Positions 43,500 to 54,701 of a stretch of DNA of 64,000 bases are shown here, one piece after another (within the stretch, counting starts at the first letter, position 1; each line of letters begins with the position of its first letter). Source of the stretch: Glycine soja (taxonomy: Eukaryota; Streptophyta; Magnoliopsida; Fabales; Fabaceae). The stretch covers positions 23,366,685 through 23,430,684 of the forward strand of contig NC_041003.1 in the NCBI RefSeq assembly GCF_004193775.1. The letters are read 5' to 3'. Under the pieces are notes generated by a model. It was not told the origin of the DNA and did not search any database. It saw nothing but the letters and a program-made list of their open reading frames with translations. The translations under genes were made by a program, and so were the position numbers.

Positions 43500-45115
43500 T
43501 GTCGCAACGTGCCCTTTTGCGGGCGAGCAAAGGCGAGGCTCACGGGTGCGCTTTTCGAGGGAGGAAAGATGCGCGGAGTCGCCACCAACGTTTATTTGTG
43601 GAAAACGTCGGAAAAACCGAAGGAAACCGGTCAAAATGAAAATTCTAAGTTCGGGAGTTGTATTTACGCTTGAGGAAGGTATTAGCACCTCTCACGTTTG
43701 TCTCAAAGGACAACAACCTATTTTTTAGAATTGTGGAAATTGTGTTACCTTAACTTTATTTCTTTTTATTTTTTGAGGTCGACAAAAGCGGGGCTCTTGC
43801 TCCTACGTACCCTCCATCAAAGAGGAAATCAGACCTACGTAGTTCTTCCTTTAAAGGTGAATCAAGCGATTCTTTTATTTGAAAGGTGATCACTTAAGGG
43901 TGTTGGGCCTTTAAAATGATCCATTTAACTTGGTAAGAAAAAAAGCTGAGATAAAACATTCAAATCCATTTTTAGTGATTTTTTTGGTGGACGAGCTTGA
44001 CTTGGCGAATTGATTTTAGCCTTAGTTTCGCTTTAGTTATTAGTCAATTCAATTAAGAATGAGAAATCCCAAAGAGAAAACGTCCGATTGATTTTTGTGC
44101 TTCATTTTACTAAAAGATATTTTTTTATTATTATATTAGTATTTTACCTCTTTTTTTATTTCCAACGTGGTTACGGCACGATCGAACGGTCGGAATTCAT
44201 TTTAACAGAAATTAACGAATACTACAATTCAAATGATCGGTGGAAATTTATTTTATTTTTAGATTAGGCGCGAAATGACTTAAATAAATGACTGAAGCAC
44301 GTCAAAAGGGGGTATAGAAAGCGAATGAAAACGAGAATAAAAATACATGAAACAAAATGTGGACCACCACGGGTACATAGAATGAATTGGAAAGCTCGGT
44401 TTGAGGTACTTACCCGTTGAAGACTGAAGAAAGCGAAGAACGAACGATGAATGTTGAAGAACGGTCGAGAATCTTTGCGTAATTACTCACGGAAACGTTA
44501 CGAAAGCGCCTCGGCTTGGATTTTCTTCACGGAAATAATTTTCCTCAGCAATTTCGAGAGAATAAGAAGTGCCAAGAAGGCTGAACCCCTTCTCCCTTCA
44601 CTCCTCCCCCTATTTATAGCAAAATAGGGGAGGAGCTTGCCACCCAGCTCGCCCAGGCGAGCAAGGTTGCTTCCTCCAGAAGCAACAACCTTCTGGAGGA
44701 AGAATCTAGAAGGCCCAAGTGGGCCTGATTGCTATTTGTACCCCCATTTTTACTAAATGCACCTCCCTTTACTTTTTTTGGTAATTCTTTTTCCATAACG
44801 TTACGAAACTTTACGAATTTCGTAACGATACTTATTTTCCTTCCGCAAGGTTACGAATCCTTACGGATTATGTATTTGCTCTTTTTCAGCTCTCGAAGAA
44901 GTTACGAAAACTTACGGATTGCGAAAAACACCTCCTTTCGACTTCCGTCACATTACGGAATTTTCATGGATCGCGTAAGCCTGCTTCCTTTTGATTTTCG
45001 GCACGTCTCAGGACTTCACATATTGTACAACAAAGGGTGCCAAGTATCTCGAAGCGGCCAATAAAAGGTTGTATATCATCAAATAATAATCCCCGGACGA
45101 AATTAGGGTATGACA
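43500..45115 (-). repeat. Solo Ogre-type LTR in CRM-B RNase H
   Basis: On the + strand it runs TGTCGCAACGTGCCC ... GACGAAATTAGGGTATGACA, 1616 bp, with a perfect five-base duplication ACAAG (43495-43499 and 45116-45120). Removing it and one ACAAG rejoins RNase H at HYL-VSKEF. It is diverged from the Ogre-A/B LTRs but keeps the TACGTAG block, GCTCGCCCAGGCGAGC palindrome and TATTTATAG box. Confidence 0.92.
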
Positions 45116-45120
45116 ACAAG

Positions 45121-46488
45121 GTAATGTTCCTATGTTTGGAGGGCTCTTATTAAGGCATAAAGCTCTTTATCATAGGTGGTGTAGTTGAGGGTGGCACTAT
45201 GAAGTTTTTCACTAAAATAAGTAATAGGGTTCCCACCTTGTAACAATACAGCTCCAACTCCCACTCCAGAGGCATCACATTCTAGCTCAAAAGTTTTAGA
45301 AAAGTCAGGAAGAGCTAGAGCAGGTGCCTTAGTAAGCTTTTCTTTGAGCAAAGCAAAGGCTTGCTCTTGTTTTTCACCCCAGGTAAATGTCACATTCTTC
45401 TTCACCAGCTCATTAAGAGGTGATGTAATTGTAGAGAAATTATGAACGAACCTTCTATAAAAGCTTGCTAACCCATGGAAGCTCCTAATATCTCCCACAC
45501 TTTTTGGGGTGGGCCATTCTTGGATGACCTTGATTTTCTCAGGGTCCACTTGGACCCCATTTCTACCAACTACAAAACCTAAGAAAACTATATTACCTAC
45601 ACAAAAGGTACACTTCTCTATAATTGCATAGAGGGTGTTTTTCCTAAGGACTGAAAGAACTTGTCTGAGATATCCTAAGTGATCATCTAGGCTCCTACTG
45701 TACACTAAAATATCATCAAAATAAACAACTACAAATCTACCTATGAAATCCCTTAAGACATGATGCATAAGCCTCATAAAGGTGCTTGGTGCATTAGTGA
45801 TCCCAAAAGGCATCACTAGCCATTCATATAAACCAAACTTGGTCTTGAAAGCGTTTTTCCACTCATCACCCTTTTTCATCTTGATTTGGTGATAACCACT
45901 TTTAAGATCAATTTTTGAAAAGATATTGGCACCATGCAACTCATCAAGCAAATCATCAAGTCTAGGAATCGGGTGCCTATACTTTACTGTGATGTTGTTG
46001 ATGGCCTTGCAATCTGTACACATTCTCCACGTACCATCCTTTTAGGGCACCAATAACATTGACACAGCACATGGGCTTAGGCTCTCTTGGACTCAACCCT
46101 TCTCCAACAATTCTTTAACCTAAGACTCTATCTCCTTAGTCTCCTGAGGGTTAGTCCTATAGGCTGGCCTATTAGGAAGGCTTGCTCCTGGGACTAAATC
46201 TATTTGGTGTTCTATTACCCTTAAAGGAGTTAGCCCCAGGGGTATCTCTTTGGGAAATATATCACCAAATTCATGTAAGAGTTCTTCGACCTTTGGGGGT
46301 AAGGTATCAAATGTAGGAATTATGGCAGTGCTAAGGGATGTTTCACTTGATAGAATAAGGTAGAAAGATTGTGTAAGAAGGAGTGCTCTTTTAATATCGC
46401 CTTTTGTTGCAAAATGATTTTCCTTCTTAACAATCTTCTTGGAGGAATCTTTTCCCTCTTTTTCCTTCCCCCTGACCTTTGAAGACAA
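45121..46488 (-). pseudogene. CRM-B reverse transcriptase and RNase H start
   Basis: 46488-46120 encodes the protease-RT linker (LPPKVEELLHEFGDIFPKEI, HQIDLVPGASLPNRPAYRTN). 46023-45130 encodes RT ([51 protein letters not shown], catalytic [13 protein letters not shown] near 45700-45730) and early RNase H ([32 protein letters not shown]). Stops include TAA near 46034 and TAG at 45130-45132, where Trp is usual. Among plant gypsy lineages the sequence fits chromoviruses. Confidence 0.87.
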
Positions 46489-46489
46489 G

Positions 46490-48203
46490 GCCTTACTATC
46501 CTTTCTTTTTCTTTTGTTTTTCTAATTTTTCTTCCTCATCCCTCTTATCTTTCATAGTTAGTTGATCTTTGGCCACATGTGAAGGTGTTTGAGGATGCAA
46601 CACAAATTTAGTGCCAAGATGGGTGAGGGTAATCTCATTAGTTAGGCCATTATAAATGATCTTCCTATCAAATTTCCACGGCCTTCCTAAAAGAATATGT
46701 CCTGCCTCCATGGGAACTATATCACAATTAACTTCATCCTTATATGTCCCAATGGAGAAAGGTACCTTCACTTGTTGGTTAACTATCATTTCCCCTTGCT
46801 CATTGAGCCATTGAAGTTTATAAGGTTTTGGGTGGGGAATGATAGTGAGGTTCAACTTGGAAACTAATCTTGTGCTATAACAATTGCAACAAGATCCACT
46901 ATCCACAATGAGAGAACAAGTTTTATCTAAAATTTTGCATCTTGTATGAAAAATGTTCTCTCTTTGGGATTGAGATAGATCACAAGATTGACCTCCAAGG
47001 AGCCTTCTAACCATTAAGAGGTCACCTTCTTCATGGGGGTAGACTTCTTCACTAGACTCTTCACCCCTTAGTTCATCTTCACTTCCACTAGAGGAAGGGC
47101 AAGAAGTAGTCTCCTCTTGACTACTATAAATGTCTTGACCCCTCATGATCATGGTTTTCTTTGTGGGGAATGGAGAAGCAATTTGACCTCTCCCAAGACA
47201 TTTGAAGCATTTAATGTTGCTAGTCCTTTCTTGGGAACTACTCTTAGGGGTGTATTTCTCTATGGTCTTACCCTTATCTTCCTTGGGTTCTGAAGGTGCA
47301 GCCCCCAAAATTCCATGGGCTTGGTCCTTCCTTGGATAAGAGTGAGAGCCATAATATTTTTAAGAAGGCTTTCTTTTAAGTTGTTGCTCCACTCTTATAC
47401 AAAGGTTGACTAGCTCATCTAGGTCCCTTTATGGAAGGAGTTCAACCTTGTCCCTCACTTCCATATTAAGCCCAATAGGGAACCTAGCTATGCTTGTCCT
47501 TTCCTCCTCCCTAAGTTCAGCTCTTAAAAAGAGTAGTTTCATTTGTTGTCTATATTCTTCAACACTCATACTCCCTTGTCTAAGCCTTTGGAGCTTGTCC
47601 ATAAGCTCCCTTTTATAGTAGGAGGGAATGTGCCTCTTCCTAAGGGCACTCTTAAGATCATTCCAATACTCTACTGGAGGATCCCCATGAATACTCCGTT
47701 CCCTAACAAGGGAAGTCCACCAATAGAGGGCATACCCTTGAAAGCTAAGGGTAGCCAATGGAACTTTTTTCTCTTCACTAATATGATGGCAAGCAAAGAG
47801 TTGTTCAACCTTCATTTCCCAATCTAAGTAGGCCTCAACATTATCTTTTCCTCTGAAATATGGGAGGCTAATGTTAACCCCTTGAGGCCTTCTATCCTTT
47901 TCTTTTCTTTGGGAGTGATGTTTAGTATGTGAACTATGGCGCCCTCTATAATAGTCACTAAGTTCTTCACTTAAACTCTTGCAAGAGTCATGACTACTAT
48001 AGGAGGCATGTTTTTCTCTTTTCATTTCTTTCACTATTTTTCTTCTTTCTTCCTCTCTTATTTTCTCCCTTTCATCTTGACTTATTTCTTCCACTCTTTT
48101 TTTACCTTTTTATTTTCTCTCTTAACTCATCTAATATCTTATACAAGGTGTCTTTAGGAGTAGAACCCTCACCATTAACACTAGATGAAGAATGAAGACT
48201 CAT
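46490..48203 (-). pseudogene. CRM-B gag and protease
   Basis: Start ATG 48203 (MSLHSSSSVNGEGSTPKD). A frame change in the A-rich tract near 48105 leads to DEREKIREEERRKIVKEM. The gag core includes PYFRGKDNVEAYLDWEMKVE and KRELMDKLQRLRQGSMSVEE. TAA at 47429-47431 and another near 47358 interrupt it. The zinc knuckle is degenerate (CFKCLGRGQIASPF, His and last Cys lost). The protease active site reads DSGSCCNCYSTRL near 46875-46910. A frame change near 46490 separates it from RT. Confidence 0.83.
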
Positions 48204-50100
48204 GTTGGTTCCTAAGTTATGGTTCTTTCTTGTTGGGGGTTTGAAAAAAAGGTAAAAGAAACTATGGTTGAAACTAACCAAAATAAACACTAAAAGAGGT
48301 GTGAAAGATAAGGTAAAAACTAATTGGCAAAAGGCAAGCTATCTAGGCGGTTTGACAATGGAGGGTAAAGGAAATAAGCTATGAAAGTAAGCAAGAAATT
48401 AAAGTGCAAGAAATGCAAACTAGGTGGATCCTAAGAGTATTTGGATGACCTCATTTAAGGTTCCCAACAAAACACTCACTATACTAAGGGAAAATTGCCT
48501 AAAATTATTACACACAAATGGAAGTAGGGTGACCTATTGGAGGCTCCCAACTTACTTCCAATGAAAGGCCTTTTTGTTACAAAGTTTGAAAGCAAAGAAA
48601 ATTGCCAATTACAAATTACAAAAAAAAAAGAAAAAAAAGAAGTCCTCAATTTTTCTGGCTATTCTCTCTTTTGTGTTTCACTCAATTTGGAGTGCTTCTT
48701 ATTCCAATAGCTCTTAAGGTGGTTGGCCCCTTGATTCTTGACTTAAATTCTTCAAGGTATGACACCAATCCTCCTTTCCAATTCCCTATATGGCAACTCA
48801 CAAGCAAGGAAACAAAGAGACAAGCAATAACCAAAGACCAAAAAAAATGAAATGAAAGCTAAACCAATAGAGTTTTAACAAGACAAACTTTCAAGGATAT
48901 TTCAACAATTAAAGCAATGAAAAGCACACAAAAGCAAGCTAGGACTCAAAGAGAAACCTAGAATGGCTCTAGAGTAGAGTAGAAAAACTAAAAAGAAAAA
49001 AGACTCAAGAAACCTTTAGTTTTGGCACTTGTTTTCACAATAATTTTCAATTGAAGTTTCAGAACTAGGATTGGTATAAAATAGGCACCAATTATAGAAC
49101 AAATTTTGAGCCAAAACAGCAAGCACACTTCCCTTTCACCTTTTTTTTTCCTGGACACTGATTTTTCTGCCAACTTGTGTGATTTTTCTTATTTTTAAAT
49201 TTAATCCAAATCGCTTGGTTCTTTTTGTATAATTTTGGTCTAGATGTCTAGAACATTCAGTAAATATTTCAGCTCAAAACATGTAGTGAACAATTCCCAG
49301 ATCGTATGTTCAAGCTGACAGCACCAGCGATTTCAACCTAGAAATCAAGAGTAGTGTTTATGTTGCTTAAGGCTTGGATAGTTATAATTTGTGTTTGCTT
49401 ATGCTCAATTATCTTGAATAACACAATTCAAGAGAGATTAATACTTATTTGATTCACAAATCCAGCGACAACTCAGCACCACAACTCAACTTCATCATAG
49501 GCATCATGTAGGAAACTTAGCAAAAAAAAGAGTTCAAAAACAAGACTACTTCTAGGAATTGATTTAGAACATGTTATGAACTAAATAACATGCATGAATT
49601 AGACTCAAAATTCAAAAGATAGGCTACGAATGACAAGAATACATGAACAAATGTATCTAGAATTCAATCAACAAAATAAAAATTCAACACAAACTTAGAA
49701 CATAATGTGACAATTACTATGACTAAACATGACTCTAAGACAACATGGATTAAGTGATTTACACTTAGGTTTTTTTGTTTTTTTTTCTAATCAATATTTT
49801 GGAAGAAAATTTAGATCTAAGGTTCAGCACCAGAATATTATGAATGAAAAATGATAGAACCTAAAATCAACACAAAAACATGATTCAAGAGTAGATCTAC
49901 AAAATTTGAACCATAGAAATACAAGAACAAGTGTAGATCTAAGATTTAATCGGTTTATTTTTTTGAATCTACCCTAAACAGAACCAAACCACAAGACAAT
50001 GGAGGATATACATGGAGAATAAGATGAAGAACAAGGAATTAAAGACAATTCACCGAACAAAAAGATAGAGGAAGCAAAAGAAAATCACCTAGATGAAGAT
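48204..50100 (-). other. CRM-B 5' leader, no gene seen
   Basis: About 1.9 kb of AT-rich sequence between PBS and gag. No credible coding frame and no tandem array. It includes A-runs near 48620 and T-runs near 49140 and 49770. Confidence 0.6.
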
Positions 50101-50113
50101 GCTCTTGATACCA
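50101..50113 (-). promoter_or_regulatory. CRM-B primer-binding site (tRNA-Met type)
   Basis: Minus strand TGGTATCAAGAGC, one base longer than the usual initiator-Met site TGGTATCAGAGC, five bases from the LTR end at 50119. Confidence 0.75.
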
Positions 50114-50118
50114 CAAGA

Positions 50119-51099
50119 TGTAAACTCCATTGGAGCTTGTAGGCCTAGGATCTTCTTCATCAATGGATTCCTTTGCTTCTTGGAAGATGAATGGCAGCGG
50201 AATGGAGAAGGAAGAGAGAGAGAAGATGCCACTTTAAGGAGAAGATGAGTCTAGAAGAAGCTCACCACCATAGGAGGCCATGGATAAGAGCTTGGAGGAA
50301 GGAGATGAATGAAGGGAGAGGAAGAGAAGAGCACGAAATTTTGTTCTCTAAAAGAGCTCTGAAATCTGAAGTTTAATTTTCAAATGATCAAAGTTGAGAA
50401 AAATACACACACATGACCTCTATTTATAGCCTAAGTGTCACACAAAATTGGAGGGAAATTTGAATTTCAATTCAAATTTCACTTGAATTTGAAATTGAAT
50501 TTGTGGAGCCAAACTTTGGAGCCAAAATTTCACTAATTATGAATAGTGAATTTTAGTTATGGTTCAGCCCACTAATCCAAGATCAATTCCAAGATTCTCC
50601 ACTAAGTGTGCTTAGGTGTCATGAGGCATGTAAAGCATGAAGGACATGCACAAAGTGTGACTATATGATGTGGCAATGGGGTGTAGTAAGCAAATGTTCA
50701 CCTCCCCCTCTAAAATTTAATTGGATTGGGCTTCTACAAATTCAATTAAATATTTCCAACCACACACATCAAATATTCACTTAGTGCATGTGAAATTACA
50801 AAACTATCCCTAATACAAAAACTAGTCTAGGTTCCCTAAAATACAAGGGCTGAAAAATCCTATATTTCTAGGGTACCTTACCTACATTATGGAGCCCTAA
50901 ATACAAGGACCAAATATAATGACATCCTAGTCTAATATGTACAAAGATGATTGGACCCAACCTTGGCCCATGGGCTCAGAAGTCTACCCTGAGGTTCATG
51001 AGAACCCTAGGGCCTTCTTCAGCAGCTCTAGCCCTATCCTCTTGGAGCCTCTTGCTCATGGCTCTAGTGACTAGTCCCTTCCTAGGGAGGATTACATCA
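50119..51099 (-). repeat. CRM-B 5' LTR (complete, 981 bp)
   Basis: On the + strand TGTAAACTCCATTGG ... GGATTACATCA. TATAAATA (minus) lies at 50421-50428, with AAATTTGAATTTC and AATTTGAAATTGAATTT motifs immediately upstream in element orientation. Same family as the CRM-A LTRs but a distinct subfamily. TATGG (51100-51104) is a possible target-site copy. Confidence 0.87.
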
Positions 51100-51108
51100 T
51101 ATGGTAAC

Positions 51109-51527
51109 CTAGTTGATGTATGTTTGTCTTAATGCAGTCCTGGCCGAGTTTAGTCCAACAAGAGGAATCTGCAGACGATGCTTGATCAGGATTAGGCTAG
51201 ACTATCATGAGGAATCGGGGTTTAGCATTTCAGGAGACACCATAGAACACATAAGAATTGTTAAGTAGAGAATATCCTTTTAACATCAGGCACCTATAAG
51301 GAAGACCAATGTGTCGTCTATCTGTCTTTACACATCATTACTCACATGGTTTTACTTTTAATAGTTAGTTTACACATTTGTTCATAGTAAACACATATCT
51401 TTTTATACTAGACACCTATTCACTAAAATAGATTTACCAAGTAACACAAGTTCCCTGAGAGTTCGATACTCGGTTCTTACCATTTTATACTACTTGCGCG
51501 ATCCGGTGCACTTGCCGGAAGAGAACA
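51109..51527. repeat. LTR element H, remaining part
   Basis: Sequence from CTAGTTGATGTATG to GAAGAGAACA, bounded on the right by CCCTA (51528-51532), which matches CCCTA at 31547-31551. The end contains ACTACTTGCGCGATCCGG and GTGCACTTGCCGG, a motif also found in inverted form at the start of the repeat at 60063. No ORF. I cannot classify it; a solo LTR is likely. Confidence 0.5.
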
Positions 51528-51532
51528 CCCTA

Positions 51533-51737
51533 CCTACATTATGGGGCCCTAAATACAAGACCCAAAAATAATGAAACCTTAATCTAATATGTACAAAGAT
51601 AAGTGGGCTCATACTTAGCCCATGGGCTCAAAATCTACCCTAAGGCTCATGAGAACCCTAGGGCCTTCTCTTGCATCTCTGGCTCAATCTTCTTGGAGTC
51701 TTCTATCCAATGCCCTTGGGGGGGTAGGATTACATCA
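51533..51737 (-). repeat. CRM-A 5' LTR, right part
   Basis: Continues the LTR cut at 31551 (CCTACATTATGGGGCCCTAA ...) and ends GGATTACATCA at 51737. CACTT follows (51738-51742), matching the left copy at 26788-26792. Confidence 0.85.
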
Positions 51738-51742
51738 CACTT

Positions 51743-52008
51743 TAATCGATTACTTATAGCATCTTTTGGTTTTAAGTGAAAACAAGGGTCTATTTAATCG
51801 ATTACTATGTAATTTTAATCGATTACTTGTGTGTAGGTTGCATGTAATTCGTTACATTTCTTCGTCTTCACTTTGTCAAAACCTCCATTACTCTAGCATT
51901 TACTCATTCACCTACCATAGCCAACTAGAACATCATTTTCCCTCTATAAAAGTGATGTGTCATCATTTTCTTCTATTTTCTAAACCCTTTTTGCACCATT
52001 TTAATTAC
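51743..52008 (+). repeat. Copia-A 3' region / LTR, right part
   Basis: Resumes the sequence cut at 26787. Three TAATCGATTA palindromes lie at about 51745, 51797 and 51815, and a TATA box (TATAAAAG) follows at 51945-51952. No gene. Confidence 0.55.
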
Positions 52009-53088
52009 TGATTGGTCTTAATTGTCAATTAATCAGGCAGTTTTATTATTTGGGCTCATTTAGCTAATTTGATGTTTTTAATCTAATTTCAGGAATTAAT
52101 GAAACATTGGGCTTAATCCGGATTTTGGTTATGGACTTGAAGAGGACAAATAAAGCAGCGCTTACCTTAGTTAATTTCTAATTAGGAAATTTCGCAATTT
52201 TATTTTATGTTGTTCAGTGTTTATTTTGTTTTGGGCCAGAGTATTGTAATAGGGCCCAGTGACTTTGAGTGACTCTTTTTAAATAGCAGCCTTGGGATTC
52301 GTGCAAGGCATTCTGTTATGCTATTCATTATTCAGAGCTTTTGTTTTAGGGTTTTCGTTTTTCTGCTTGATGCTACTGTTCACGTAATGCAATTTTACGT
52401 TTTCTGCTTCTAATTACAGTTTCGTTCTTGCTTCTTCTTCTATTTTCATTTACGTTTCTGTTCATTTACATTTCTGTTCATTTACGTTTCTGTTTCATGT
52501 TTCATTTGCGTTTTCTGTTTGAATCCATGGAAGGCTAGATTTTCTGGTGTTGTTTCCTTTTGAGGACGAAGCCCAACTCTCTTTGAGGTTTCGCTTGTAA
52601 TGTGGTTTCCTGGCAGTTTTCCCTTCACCAGTTATCCCAATTTCGTGAACATTAATCAGTGCACGCTTCGAGTTCGATTAATTGCCTCTGAGCCTAACTT
52701 GCGTTCATGCTTAATGGACGAAGGGCTAACTGGTGTATGTGGTGCCTAATCACGTATTGAAAACCCTAGGTTGATTTTCGCTTAGTAAATTGAAATAGGG
52801 TTGGATTAAGTGGTTGACTGTTAGGGACGAATTCTCCATAACCCAGGATAAGAGAATGGCTTTTGAATCAAAGGAAGCAACCCGTTTTTAATATTAGTAG
52901 TTTCGTATTCCAGTTTACTTGTTCTGCATTTTAATTACCAAACAACCAACCCCCCCCCCCCAATCGTTACTGTTACTGCAAGTATATTATGAACATTTGG
53001 TTTGTCATTGCTCGTTGGGAAACGACCTAGGATCACTTCCTAGTTACTGCATTTTCATATTTATTTGATTCGGGTACGGCCTCGATCA
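52009..53088 (+). repeat. LTR-like sequence, unclassified
   Basis: Runs TGATTGGTCTTAATTG ... GGTACGGCCTCGATCA with TG/CA ends. A TATA-like TTTAAATAG lies near 52278, followed by a pyrimidine-rich stretch. It resembles Athila-type LTRs of legumes, but I found no PBS or target-site duplication, so the ends are tentative. Confidence 0.35.
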
Positions 53089-53198
53089 AAAAGGAAACCC
53101 TAACCTCCACTTCAGTCATACTTTCAAATATCACAAAGTTACCATTCCCAAACCCTAACCCTTTTTTCTACCTTTGAACCTCCATTTATCTTCTAAAA

Positions 53199-54202
53199 AT
53201 GGCCAACAACCCCGCCAGAGCTCAAAAGAAAGAAAATCCTCAAAAAGGAAGCAAAGAGAGTTCTCTCAATCAGCTCTCAATAGGTTGGATACATGGTTCA
53301 CAGATGAAAACAAGAAGAATGATTTCAAGATGATCTATGTCGTGAAGAATGTGAGAATACCCAAATTTCTAGACTTGGAATGGTTCTCTTAGTGGGACTT
53401 AACTTTCCTAACTTGCTCAAAGCACAAGATCTATCAACATTAGTGCAGATGAAAGGAAATTCTACCCGGAGTTGGTAAAATTTTTCTATGCGTGTACCCG
53501 TGTTTACATGGAAGGCAATCTGTAGTCTACTGTCAATGATGTAGAGATGATCATTGATGCAGCAATTTGGAATGCAGTTGCAGGACTGGATATAGGTGGA
53601 GTCCACAAGTTTGAGGAATCTGCAGATGGCTATAGCAAGATGTAGACATACAGAGGTATGCTTCTTGACCCAGCAAGGTCAAGCAATCATGCTCAAGTTA
53701 CTGGTGATGACTTACAGATCGTATATGGGCTAAAATTAGGTATTCAAATGAATTAGGTACTTCTAATTAAAGATATTATGCCATCGACTAGTGGATTATG
53801 AATTTCCATATATTGTCTTAGCCTCTATATTCATTGGTTACTTCAATATCGATGTTTCTAATGAGATAGTAGATTTCACCAAAGCCTCTAATGAGATAAC
53901 CGAAAGGCATCTCAAGAAGCTTGGGATGACATATGTTGATCATGAATGGATTATGGCCAGAGAGCCACCAACAGCAGAAAACATCAATAATATGGAAGAA
54001 GAAGCTCAAAAGAGCCTACACACCAATGGAACCCTTTTAAGTCTCTTATGATTCAGAAGATGGATGTTATTCTTCACCTCCATCAAGAGCACCAAGCCAA
54101 AGTTCACAGCTCCTTAGAAAACACTACGACTAGGCTTGGTAACATAGAAATTCGGCTCTCCCTTAGTAACCTTAAGTTATTGAAATTTCAGGGCATTACA
54201 AT
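53199..54202 (+). pseudogene. Broken plant transposon-protein gene (Transposase_32-like)
   Basis: Starts MANNPARAQKKENPQ at 53199. Family-like segments appear in shifting frames: RLDTWFTDENKKNDFKMIYV, VRIPKFLDLEWF, then near 53460 a YPELVKFFY block, SNHAQVTGDDLQIVYGL, and an open piece 53791-54051 containing EITERHLKKLGMTYVDHEW. Several stops and frame changes. Similar ORFs occur in legume gypsy-like elements. It ends abruptly where Copia-B begins. The family assignment is from memory. Confidence 0.5.
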
Positions 54203-54701
54203 AATTCCTACGAAAAAGGGTCATGTCAACCTTTCCTCATTCAAAGCCATTTTCCAAAATAAATGAACTTAGTTTTTCATACCAAGCTTCAGGAGCTTGT
54301 TTGAGTCTATATAAGGCTTTGTTAAGTTTAAAAACATGTTGAGGAAGGGTTTCACTTTCAAATCCAAGAGGTTGTTCAACATAAACTTCCTCTTGGATGA
54401 TTCTATTTAGAAATGTGCTCTTCACATCCATTTGATACAGCTTCATATTGCTATAAGCTACAAATGAAAGTAAGATGCCTATTGCTTCTAAATGTGCAAC
54501 AAGTGGAAAGGTTTGTGTGTAGTCTATACCTTCTTGTTGTGAGTAACCCTTAGCAACTAACCTTACCTTGTTTCTCACAACCTTACCATCTTTATCCAGT
54601 TTGTAGGGAAATACCCATTTCACCCCAACTTCCTTCTTTCCTTTTAGTAGTTCCACTAGCTTCCAGACATCATTCTTTTGAAATTGGTCGAGCTCTTCTT
54701 G
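54203..54701 (-). pseudogene. Copia-B reverse transcriptase (N-terminal half)
   Basis: Ty1/copia RT on the minus strand: EELDQFQKNDVWKLVELLKG, VGVKWVFPYKLDKDGKV, RLVAKGYSQQEGIDYTQTF, YQMDVKSTFLNR and LNKALYRLKQAPEAWYEKLS. These are standard copia RT motifs 1-3. One TAG/TGA-type stop lies after ENGFE (54237). Its upstream continuation is at 59164, beyond a solo LTR inserted between MQ and EEL. Confidence 0.87.
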
